A stretch of DNA of 64,000 bases from CAYSYY01 sp964576115 [NCBI: uncultured Gemmatimonadota bacterium]. GTDB taxonomy: Bacteria > Blakebacterota > Blakebacteria > Blakebacterales. Shown here piece by piece: positions 8,743-17,100 of the stretch (the first letter of the stretch is position 1; the number at the start of each line of letters is the position of its first letter). Position numbers and translations under genes: made by a program. The DNA lies in assembly GCA_964576115.1 (NCBI GenBank), contig CAZNUA010000011.1, forward strand, positions 26,687 to 90,686, given 5' to 3'. Below the pieces are notes generated by a model. That model was not told the origin of the DNA. It was given only the letters and a program-made list of their open reading frames with translations, and did no database searches.

Positions 8743-9933
8743 TCAGAGATCGAGACTGCCGAGCGCATCCCCGATTCGCTCCACAGCCGTTTTCAGATCA
8801 TCCATCGAGGCTGCGTACGACAGGCGCGTGTAGCCCTCGGCGCCGAACGCCGCTCCCGGGACAAGTGCAACCTTAGCCTCATCCAGCAGCCATGTACAGA
8901 AGCCGGTGCTTCCCTCCAGATCGGACCGGGCTGCCAGAACCTCGGAAATATCGAACATCAGATAGAACGCTCCCTGCGGCGGCATCTTCACATGCAGCCC
9001 CGGGATCCGTTCAATCTCGGGCAGCAGATAGTCACGGCGTTCGCGGAACGCCGCGCACATTTCCTCGGCTTCTTCACTGCCGCCCTGCAGGGCGACCAGG
9101 GCCGCAGCCTGGGAAAGCAGGCTGGGGTGATGGGAGGACTGGCTCTGGAAGCCGGCCACTTTCTTGATCCACTCCCCGGGTCCGGCCAGATATCCGATCC
9201 GCCAGCCAGGCATGGCAAAGGTCTTCGACAGACTGCCGATCAGGGCCGTCGAGGCTCGACCTGCATCAGAAACAGCCGCCGGCGAGAGATAGGGTTCATC
9301 GGTATATACGATGGCGTCGTACACTTCATCCGAGATGATGGCCACTTCGGCCTCGGTGCAGATCCGGGTCAGTTCCCTGACCTCATCGGGAGGGTAGTAT
9401 GCCCCCGAGGGATTAGAGGGATTATTGAAGATGAGCAGGCGGGTTTTCGGGCTGATGGCCGCCCGCAGTTCGTCGAGGTCGACCTTGAAGCCGTTTTCGC
9501 CGCGGCACTGGAGGATGACGGGAATCCCGCCGACCAGCTCGGTCTGGGCTGGATAGGTCACCCAGTAGGGTGCCAGGATGATCACCTCATCTCCCTCATC
9601 GACCAGTCCGACCATGGCATTGTAGAGGGCCTGTTTTCCGCCGTTGGAAAAGATGATCTCGGAGGGTTCGTATTCCAGGTTCTTGGTCCGCTTCAGGAAA
9701 CTCGCCGTTGCTTCACGCAGCTCGATATTCCCCGGGTTCACTCCGTACCGGGATGAACCTTCGAGAGCAGCTTTGGCGGCGGCTTCGCGGATATGTTGCG
9801 AAGGCGAAAAATCGGGTTCACCCGCCGCCAGCGCGATGACATCGTGCCCGGCGCGTTTGAGTTCTGCGGCTCGGGCCGAGATGGCCAGGGTTTCGGAAGG
9901 CTTCAGAGTCGAAAGTCGCTGGGAGACATGCAT
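8743..9933 (-). CDS. aspC: Aspartate aminotransferase family (PLP fold type I)
   Basis: 396 residues from ATG 9933 (MHVSQRLSTLKPS); a longer reading only covers coaD in another frame. It transfers the amino group between Asp and 2-oxoglutarate; prephenate or other keto acids are possible in this subgroup. Conserved elements: AAGEPDFS (36-43), ring-stacking APYWVTYP (121-128), NNPSNPSG (170-177), SDEVYDAI (201-208), PLP lysine in SLSKTFAMPGWRIGY (Lys237), and a C-terminal substrate Arg in YTRLSYA. Length and motifs match class I-gamma (Thermus-type) enzymes. It starts 28 nt after coaD. Confidence 0.9.
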   Translation of the reverse strand: MHVSQRLSTLKPSETLAISARAAELKRAGHDVIALAAGEPDFSPSQHIREAAAKAALEGSSRYGVNPGNIELREATASFLKRTKNLEYEPSEIIFSNGGKQALYNAMVGLVDEGDEVIILAPYWVTYPAQTELVGGIPVILQCRGENGFKVDLDELRAAISPKTRLLIFNNPSNPSGAYYPPDEVRELTRICTEAEVAIISDEVYDAIVYTDEPYLSPAAVSDAGRASTALIGSLSKTFAMPGWRIGYLAGPGEWIKKVAGFQSQSSHHPSLLSQAAALVALQGGSEEAEEMCAAFRERRDYLLPEIERIPGLHVKMPPQGAFYLMFDISEVLAARSDLEGSTGFCTWLLDEAKVALVPGAAFGAEGYTRLSYAASMDDLKTAVERIGDALGSLDL

Positions 9934-9961
9934 TGTAGAGGACCTTCTCGTACGGGGCCTG

Positions 9962-10453
9962 TCACCCGATCCCGGCGGCGAACTTGGCCGCCAGGGCTTC
10001 GGCGACGACCGGTGGCACGTGCGGGGTGACGTTGCCGCCCAGGCGGGCGACCTCACGCACGATCGAGGAATTGACATAGGTGAATCGCTCCGAGGGCATG
10101 AAGAAGACTGTCTCCACCTCCGGATAGAGCGATTTGTTCATCAACGCCATCTGATACTCGTATTCGAAATCCTTCACCGCCCGCAGCCCTCTGATGATGG
10201 CGGTTGCGCTGCACGTGCGGGCGAATTCGGCCAGAAGTCCAGCGTAGGCTTCAACCGAAACCTGCGGCATGTCTCCGATCGTTTCAGTGACCAGCCGCAG
10301 TCGCTCTTCGACGTCGAAGAGAGGTTCCTTGGTGACGTTGTGGGCGATGAGGATGATGATATTATCGAAGATTCCCGAGGCCCGACGGATGATGTCGAGG
10401 TGACCGTTTGTGATCGGATCGAAGGTGCCGGGATAGATCGCCAGTCGGGACAC
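9962..10453 (-). CDS. coaD: Phosphopantetheine adenylyltransferase
   Basis: 163 residues, normal for CoaD. It catalyses the penultimate step of coenzyme A synthesis, adenylylating 4'-phosphopantetheine. The nucleotidyltransferase signature is complete: YPGTFDPITNGHLDII (7-22, with the T/HxGH motif NGH), RGLRAVKDFEYE, and SSIVREVARLGGNV near the C-terminus. The start is 2 nt after the rsmD stop, the order found in many bacteria. Confidence 0.96.
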   Translation of the reverse strand: MSRLAIYPGTFDPITNGHLDIIRRASGIFDNIIILIAHNVTKEPLFDVEERLRLVTETIGDMPQVSVEAYAGLLAEFARTCSATAIIRGLRAVKDFEYEYQMALMNKSLYPEVETVFFMPSERFTYVNSSIVREVARLGGNVTPHVPPVVAEALAAKFAAGIG

Positions 10454-10455
10454 TT

Positions 10456-11016
10456 CTACGCCTCCTCGACCGCCTCGGGCGCCGTCCAGATGCTCAACAC
10501 GGTATCGCCGAAGGCTTTCTCTCGAACGAGGGTCAATCCGCCGGGGGCGAGCTCTTCGGCTCCCCGGTGTTCAACAACCAAGGTACCTCCCGGGGCAACA
10601 ACCTCCAAGATACTCTCGGCCAGGAGCCGGGCCAACCGAACGTAGCGGTAGGGCGGGTCACAGAAACAGAGGGTGAACGTCCGTCCCTCCTCTTTCAGAC
10701 GGGTCAGGGCTCTTTCGGCGTCCACCTGCCAGACCTCTGTTTGCTCCCCATACCCCGTCCGGACGACATTCTGCTCCAGGGCGACGAGCGCCGGCCGGGC
10801 TGTTTCGACGAAGAGGGTGTGCGCCGCGCCCCGACTCATCGCTTCGAGACCGACTGCACCCGTGCCGGCGAAAAGATCGAGAACGGTATCGCCCTCGGGA
10901 GACCCGAGAACATCGAAGATCCACTGCCGGACCCGGGCGGTGGCCGGCCGCACCGTATGACCGGGGGGAGAGACGAGGTTCATACCCCGACACTGTCCAC
11001 CGGTAATCCGGAGCAT
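10456..11016 (-). CDS. rsmD: 16S rRNA (guanine966-N2)-methyltransferase
   Basis: 186 residues. RsmD methylates G966 of 16S rRNA using SAM. It begins MLRITGGQCRGMNL and has the SAM-binding loop DLFAGTGAVGLEAMSRGA (47-64) and catalytic DPPY (120-123). The rsmD-coaD pairing is widely conserved and supports both calls. It lies 17 nt downstream of the PilM-like gene. Confidence 0.95.
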   Translation of the reverse strand: MLRITGGQCRGMNLVSPPGHTVRPATARVRQWIFDVLGSPEGDTVLDLFAGTGAVGLEAMSRGAAHTLFVETARPALVALEQNVVRTGYGEQTEVWQVDAERALTRLKEEGRTFTLCFCDPPYRYVRLARLLAESILEVVAPGGTLVVEHRGAEELAPGGLTLVREKAFGDTVLSIWTAPEAVEEA

Positions 11017-11033
11017 CTCCGCTGTCCTTGCTT

Positions 11034-11996
11034 TCAGTGCGTGAAACCAGCCAGGGCGCCGCCGGCCGGCAGGGCGAACGAGCCCAGATTGCTGCGCAGC
11101 AGGGGAGTGTCGGCCAGGTCGGGATCGATCGTGAAGAAATCCTGCAGGGCGAGGATTTCAGCCCGGGCCGCAGTCCGGGTCATGAGTGCTCCGAGCAGCC
11201 GTTCCGGATCCTCGACCGAACCGGTGAGAACGATCCGGTCCACCGCTTCGGGAGCGAGCGCGCACCGGCCGGCGAGTCTTTCGATCCAGAGCATGATCTC
11301 GGCCGCAACCTCGTGCGCGTCGTCGGGATTCCAGGCCCGCTGCCAGGTCCCCGGACGCGCTCCCTGCATAACGGTCGCCCCGGCCGTTCCATCGGGACCG
11401 TAGAGGGCGCATTCGAGGCCCTCTGCCTCAAAGTGAATGATCGCTACCGTTTCGGTATCGTTCGCACCTGACCGCCGGGCTCCGAGCCGCAGAAGTGCCC
11501 AGCCGTCGCAATCCCATCCGGCGACGGTGAACCCGGCGTCCTCAACCACCCGGGTATATCCCGCCTGGACTTCGCGCCAGACAGCCCAGGCATCGACCTG
11601 CAGCCTGTCTTCATACACGCCCCGCTCGCAGTGCCGGCATTCGAGATCGTCCTCACCGGCTCCGGTCCGCCGGATCAGCTCGGTTCGAACCCGGGCTGTC
11701 AGCGCCTCGGTTCCGGCCAGGTCGGCGGGAAGTTGCAGGATGGTGCGCTGCACACTCCGGCCGTCGAGAACGACCGTGCAGTCGCCCCCGGTTACCCCCG
11801 CACGCGCGATGGCCCGCTCCAGACTCCGCGCCAGATCCTCGCTGCCGGTCGAACGGATCTGCCCGCGGCGTTTGGCTGTGAAGGGAAGCAGACCGGCCCC
11901 CGCCCCGGTGAGGCGGAGGCCGCTGTCGGTACTCTCGAGATGTACGAAACGGAAGGTGCGGTCGGCTATCTTCAGACCCAGCACACCGGAAGCCAT
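11034..11996 (-). CDS. PilM-like actin-fold protein (predicted)
   Basis: 320 residues. The layout follows PilM/GspL-type actin-fold assembly proteins: an N-terminal strand GVLGLKIADRTFRFVHLE in place of the usual GLDIGS..VKAVEL, then VVLDGRSVQRTILQLPA (compare PilM IPG..V..R.IELPA), a middle block ending EDAGFTVAGWDCDGWALLR (compare LEAAGL.P..VD.EALAL.R), TVAIIHFEAEGLECAL, and RIVLTGSVEDPERLLGAL. In PilM the N-terminal loop binds ATP; here the glycine-rich phosphate loop is degraded (KIADR). The next genes upstream encode a pseudopilin-like protein and a ComEA-like protein, which agrees with a type IV pilus or competence role. The assignment is by pattern, not strong identity. Confidence 0.55.
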   Translation of the reverse strand: MASGVLGLKIADRTFRFVHLESTDSGLRLTGAGAGLLPFTAKRRGQIRSTGSEDLARSLERAIARAGVTGGDCTVVLDGRSVQRTILQLPADLAGTEALTARVRTELIRRTGAGEDDLECRHCERGVYEDRLQVDAWAVWREVQAGYTRVVEDAGFTVAGWDCDGWALLRLGARRSGANDTETVAIIHFEAEGLECALYGPDGTAGATVMQGARPGTWQRAWNPDDAHEVAAEIMLWIERLAGRCALAPEAVDRIVLTGSVEDPERLLGALMTRTAARAEILALQDFFTIDPDLADTPLLRSNLGSFALPAGGALAGFTH

Positions 11997-11999
11997 CCG

Positions 12000-12491
12000 C
12001 TACCGGTTACGGCCTTCGAGCCAGTCGGCTGTCCCGTCTTCAATGCGCCCGAGTCCGTTGCGGTCTTTCACCGTAATCGAAACGCCGTCGTTCTTGACGA
12101 TGAGCATATACGAGGAGGAATCGACCGGTGAAACGTACATGCGCGTGATGCGGGGACGGGGGCCCACGATCTTCCACTCGTCGGTCGGCGCGATCGAATC
12201 ACCCCTGGCGTAGACGGTGCCGATCTCGAGGGTGTCGACCCTCATACTGCGGACATTGTTGACGTAACTCAGCAGGCTCTCGGGATCGGAGGTGTAGTAC
12301 TGGCGACCTTCGAAGAAGAACCTCTCGGCCAGGTACAGGTCGATCAGATGCTGTCGGGTCAGCTGGATCCTCGCCAGCTCCTCAGCTCGCTGGCGCTGCG
12401 GAATGATGATCGTCGCCACCAGTGCGGCAAGGAAAACGAGGACCATCAATTTCCAGAAGACCGAACCCCTTTCGTCGACGAATTGCTTCAC
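12000..12491 (-). CDS. Pseudopilin-like membrane-anchored protein
   Basis: 163 residues from GTG 12491, which has AGGAGG 7 nt upstream. The N-terminus is a short charged leader ending RG, then SVFWKLMVLVFLAALVA and TIIIPQ. Aligned to type IV prepilins it has the Gly at -1, a hydrophobic helix of the right length and Pro at mature position 22, but Lys instead of Glu at position 5 and Ser at +1. A helix TRQHLIDLYLAERFFFEGR resembles the ladder region of GspG-type pseudopilins. The C-terminal 90 residues look beta-rich and unrecognised. It lies between the ComEA-like and PilM-like genes. A plain signal-anchored protein is the alternative. Confidence 0.6.
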   Translation of the reverse strand: MKQFVDERGSVFWKLMVLVFLAALVATIIIPQRQRAEELARIQLTRQHLIDLYLAERFFFEGRQYYTSDPESLLSYVNNVRSMRVDTLEIGTVYARGDSIAPTDEWKIVGPRPRITRMYVSPVDSSSYMLIVKNDGVSITVKDRNGLGRIEDGTADWLEGRNR

Positions 12492-12594
12492 TCTACAACC
12501 TCCTGAAAGCCCATCGGCACATGACGGGCACGACCCGTGAGGGGGCCGGAACCGGTGAAACCGCGCGGTATCATAGTGAGCGCCCCCCTGAGCG

Positions 12595-13071
12595 TCAACG
12601 GCATTCACCGCCCTGTGGCGGCTCGTGAGAACGGGCCGGAACGACCTCATCAGCCGGCCTGCCGACCAGGACCCGGGAACGGAACAGTTCGAGCGTGACC
12701 GGGCCGATTCCCGGCACCTCGAGCAGGTCGTCGAGGCTCCACGTACCGCTCTGTCGGGCACGCCATTCCATGATCCGGCGCGCCAGAACGGGTCCGATCC
12801 CGGGCAGGCTCTCCAGCTGACCGGCATCCGCCGTGAGCAGATCCACCGGCTCATTGGCAGTGGTTCCGACAATATCATAGACGTCCGGAGCAGCGGTATC
12901 GTTCAGGGGGGGTGCTCCACTGGAATCGGGCGCGAGGCCGCCGCGTTCGATGGTGACGGGGGGCGGCGGCGGTTGCAGCTCGGGTACGCTGTTCCAGATC
13001 AGTCCGAGAGCCGCTCCGGCCACCACCAGCCAGGCCAGCCTCCGTTCGGCAGGGTTGAGTCCCTGCACCAT
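12595..13071 (-). CDS. ComEA-like helix-hairpin-helix protein
   Basis: 158 residues: one N-terminal transmembrane helix (about 12-26), a Pro-rich linker (QPPPPPVTI), then a tandem helix-hairpin-helix domain (about 73-135): LLTADAGQLESLPGIGPVLA and LDDLLEVPGIGPVTLELF, with both GIGP hairpins. ComEA proteins are membrane-anchored, outward-facing DNA receptors in competence; the same domain also occurs in GspK-like minor pseudopilins. GGAGG lies about 9 nt before the ATG. It is followed by the pseudopilin-like and PilM-like genes, suggesting DNA uptake or a pilus-related machine. Confidence 0.82.
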   Translation of the reverse strand: MVQGLNPAERRLAWLVVAGAALGLIWNSVPELQPPPPPVTIERGGLAPDSSGAPPLNDTAAPDVYDIVGTTANEPVDLLTADAGQLESLPGIGPVLARRIMEWRARQSGTWSLDDLLEVPGIGPVTLELFRSRVLVGRPADEVVPARSHEPPQGGECR

Positions 13072-13127
13072 GGTTCTGTCCCTCCGGGGGGCGGGTATGC
13101 GGAAGGCACCGGGGGCCGGGCGCCCGG

Positions 13128-14129
13128 TCAGCGGTAGAGCACGGCCACCAGGACGGTTCCCACCGCCTCGAGGTTGCCGGCGTCCACCTTGTCATAGGTA
13201 TCCTCGCGGGTGTGCCAATAGGGGTAATCGCCCGACACGTCCATGGTGATATCGATGGTGGGGATGCCGGCGTCCCGGTTGAGGATCCAGTGATCGTCGT
13301 AGAGAGTGAAACTCGTCCCGCTGCGGGTGAACTCGTCGATCCCGAGCTCGTCGGCCTTGCTCCAGACCATATCCACGATGTCGGGGGCGTACTGCAGGCT
13401 GAATTGCTCGGGGCGGTAGCGCGCCCCGGCATAGCCCACCAGATCGACCAGGATCGCGAACCACGGTTCGTATCCAATCTGTTGGGCCACCCGGGCGAAG
13501 GCCCGGCTGCCCTGAAACCAGTACTCGAAATCGTAGGTGCCGGGAAGCCCGGTGTCTTCGGCGTCGAAGAGCACGATGTCGACCCCGTAGCGCGGTTCGT
13601 TCTCGGCCAGAATGCGGGCCATCTGCAGCATGATAGCCGTGCCGGCGGCACCGTCCACCGCACCGTCGATAGGCTCATCGACCGGCGGGTTCTCCGCATT
13701 GGCCACCGGGCGGGAGTCGAAGTGGGCGCAGAGCATGATCCGCTGGCGCTTCTCGGGCCAGAAGCCGGCGAAGAGGTTGACCCCTTCAAAGGTCTCTTCC
13801 GCGTATGGATTGTAGCCGTCGAAGGGCTGGCGCTGCACGACCGCCGCCAGCGGAGTGAGAAACTCCTCCATCCAGTCCAGAGTCTGTTGCGAAGCCTCGC
13901 TGCCCGGCACACGCGGACCGAAGTCGGTCTGGGTTTTGACCAGAGCCAGAGCCGCTCGGCCGTCGAACTCGGGCCTGGCGCCGGCGGCGGCTCCCGAGCC
14001 GCAACCGGTCGCCGCGACCATGGCGACGGCTCCCAGCAGGAGCAGCACGCCCGCCCCCGCTGTGAGCGTCCTCGAACCGACATGTCCCGGGGGGACTCTG
14101 TCACAATCGCCGGTGCGTCTTGTCATCAT
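13128..14129 (-). CDS. Glutaminyl-peptide cyclotransferase-like M28-fold lipoprotein
   Basis: 333 residues from ATG 14129. A lipoprotein signal ends MVAATGC (Cys43 predicted lipidated), so it is anchored on the periplasmic side. The rest is an M28 zinc-dependent fold: CAHFDSRP (His/Asp region), DGAVDGAAGTAIMLQMAR (Asp), LFDAEDTGLPG (Glu) and YWHTREDTYDKVD (His). The arrangement VDG.VDGAAGTA...DAED...WHT.EDT is the glutaminyl cyclase variant rather than an aminopeptidase, with the single-zinc pattern Asp-Glu-His. Such enzymes convert N-terminal Gln to pyroglutamate on exported proteins. It begins 6 nt after the sprA stop, so it is probably co-transcribed with sprA. An aminopeptidase activity cannot be excluded. 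Confidence 0.8.
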   Translation of the reverse strand: MMTRRTGDCDRVPPGHVGSRTLTAGAGVLLLLGAVAMVAATGCGSGAAAGARPEFDGRAALALVKTQTDFGPRVPGSEASQQTLDWMEEFLTPLAAVVQRQPFDGYNPYAEETFEGVNLFAGFWPEKRQRIMLCAHFDSRPVANAENPPVDEPIDGAVDGAAGTAIMLQMARILAENEPRYGVDIVLFDAEDTGLPGTYDFEYWFQGSRAFARVAQQIGYEPWFAILVDLVGYAGARYRPEQFSLQYAPDIVDMVWSKADELGIDEFTRSGTSFTLYDDHWILNRDAGIPTIDITMDVSGDYPYWHTREDTYDKVDAGNLEAVGTVLVAVLYR

Positions 14130-14134
14130 CACCA

Positions 14135-17100
14135 CTACCTGAATGTGATGTTCACCCAGATGGCCACTTCGCGCACTTTGCGCGTCCGGTCCATCAGGCG
14201 GTCCTGGATGTCCTCGAACCGCATCTCGAGACCTCCCTCGATGATCCGGCTGAAAGTATACCCTACCCGCGGGCGCAGCGACCATGTCGCCGTGGAGACG
14301 GTCGGCACGTAGTCGCGCCAGATCAGGCGCTGCCCCTTGCTGGCTGCGATGTCCAGGACACCGACTTCCGTCAGATCTTCACGCCGCGAGATTCCCAGAC
14401 GCAATTCGGCTTCGCTGGGGATGCGCAGCGGTTTGCGGAAGAAGGGCAGCTTGATTCCCTCGGGAGCCGAAAAGCGATAGGAGATATCCACCGAGAAGTC
14501 GGCGTTCCGGGTTCGGGTCCGGCTCAGGGCGGTCCCGAACTGCTTGCGCAGCGAGACGGTGCGGTTACGCCCCACCGTCAACCCGATCCCGTTCAGAAAG
14601 ACGAGCTGCACCGAATAGAACGGTTGGTGCATGCGCGTACTGCTGGTCGAGTACTTCTCCCGCAGTCCCCGCTCGCCGTCACCGGCATCGGTCAGACGGT
14701 CGACCCGGTCACGCATGCGCCGAAAGCTGGTCGTGATGAAAAAGGTCGAGGTCAGGTCGGGAAAAACCCAGAGTCCCTGCAGCCCCTGGAACCGCAGGGT
14801 GTAGTTGGGCCACGTCCGGCTCGTCTGAAAGGTGGAACGCGACTCGCTGAGCTGATCGATCCACCGCCACTGCGGATTGACATCGAAAAAGGTCTGCAAC
14901 GGCAGGCTGATCCCGGTCCGCACGTCGATCCGGCGGTTGGAGAGCACGGTCGACTGCTGGGTGGCCACCACGGCCGAACGCGCCACATCCGGATCGCTGC
15001 GCAGACCCAGCTGATAGATGAGTGAAGGACGCGAGAGCAGGTTGTACTGCTGGCCGGTCCTTTCGGAGCTGAGGTTGATGATGACCGGGGTGATCCGCCC
15101 GGCCAGCTTGCGCAGATCGTTGATCAGGCGTTTCAGTCCGGTGGCATCGGGCAGGTCACGGGGCGAGCCCAGGACCTGAACGGGCAGCAGGGTGAAACCG
15201 GCGGTGGCCTCGGCGACCGTATCGGCATTGCGGCCGATCTTGATCAGCTCACCGGTGTTGGGATCAAGGCGGGTGGTGAAACGCGGATCGTTGTTCTCGC
15301 GGTAATCGGCAGCGTAGGTATACCGCTGGGTCAGCCAGGGAATGAACTCGGGATCCCAGGTCAGGTTGAAAAGCTGCCGCCGCCGGACTTCCCGTCCCAG
15401 GTTGAACTCGGCGGGTTTCCAGTCCATCGGCAGGTCGCGGTTCATCGTCAGCGTATAGGTGCCGCGCAACGGCGGAGCCGGGTGCAGGCCCAGGTTCCAG
15501 GTTTCGACTGCGGTCCAGGCGTTGCGCAGCCGGAGAGTGCCGGTTCGGTCGGCGACTTTTTCACCCAGTTTGACCATGTCGAGGCCGTAGGAGAGCTGGG
15601 TGGGAACAGCATTGAAATTGAAATTCCGGATAAAGCGCGGCAGCAGGATGAGGTAGCGGAAAGGGTAGAAGGCTCGTTCGGGCACCTGGTCGCGGGTCGA
15701 CCAGAGGTTCCAGCCGAAGGTGCCCTGGACCTGGTAGGAATCGTTGACGGGATTGAGAGGACTGCGTCCCGAGCGCCGGCTTCCCGTGAGGGCGATCGTG
15801 GACCGATCGAGGGTCCAGCGCAGCACCCCGCTTTCGCTCGGCAGCGTCTTGCGCAACGAGAGACGCAGGCTTTGATCGCTCTGTTCGGTCCGGTAGAGTT
15901 CGCGCTCTCCTTCGGGCAGGATCCGGTCGGATCCGGGCTGGTATTTGGGCAGACTCAGGTTCGTGCGCGAGGTCAGAACCAGAGGCAACTGCAGTCCCCA
16001 CTGCTCGGGCAGAAAGCGGTCCAGCCCGAGGTTGAACTGCAGGTTGCTGCTGGTGGTCGTGCTCAGGGTACCGCGTTTTTCTCGCAGACCATGGAAATCG
16101 GCCGTGCGCCGGCTCATCCGGTAATCGAAGATCCCCACATCGGCCAACTGGCTGCGCACGGCCAGGCGGGCCGCCGTGCCCTGATCGCGGCGCACGTCGA
16201 TGACCCGTAGTTCGTCGGCCCAGATCTCGCCGTCGATCGGCAGCGTCTCGTGAAGGTTGGCCACCCCGATCGCCATGCGCCGGATATTGGTGAGCGAGGG
16301 GCGCCCCCGCACCCGGTAGTGCCCGGCGCTGGTATCGGGCACCCCACCCCGGGTGCCCCAACGAGCCAGCAGCGCTTCCTTGAGCGAGGTGATCTCGGCG
16401 AAGTCGACCTCGACGTGATTGCGTTCGTCCCAGCCCGGATAGACCCGGGTGCGATACTCGTAGAAGTTGTTCTCGTCGGCGCCGAAACGCAGAAAGGTTT
16501 CAATCACGCTGGTATCGGGATCGGCGATCCAGCTCCCGGCCGGCCGGCCGTGCAGGAACATGCGCAGGCTCTGATACAGAGTCAGATCCTCGGCCTTGGT
16601 CAGAGCATGGAAGATCTCTCCCTCCACTCCCGGCGGCAGTTGCGTGAACTCGACCGCCAGCGACTGCTCCTTGCCGAGCAGGTTGGTGATCCGGTCGCGT
16701 ATGGCTCCGACCCCCGGGGGGGGACTGTACTCGCCGATATTGTCGAAGGTGTTGCGCACGCTGGCCCGGACCGTCTCGGGTGGCAGGGTTGTGCCGTCGA
16801 CCTCGATCGGCCGTTCCTTCCAGTTGTTGCCCACGATCTCGATGGTGGCGATCGAGACATCGAAGGCGGTGGTGTCGGGCGGCGCGGTGAGCCAGACCCG
16901 CACGCTCTGGACCAGGGAAAGGTCGGGTGTGCCCGTACTGGCGGCGATATCCGTCAGCGGTATCCGGTAGAGACGCCACGAATCGGGCTCGCTCCAGTTG
17001 CCGCGGTCGACATCCCCCCCGGCGACGTAGATGCTGTCGGCCGACTCCGGACCCAGGTCCACGACATACGATACATAGTTGTTGGTCCGGTCGAGATAGC

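Noticed and set aside
8743-10077. 48-residue N-terminal extension of the aminotransferase
   Set aside because: The extra residues are an out-of-frame reading of coaD. Homologues start at MHVSQRL.
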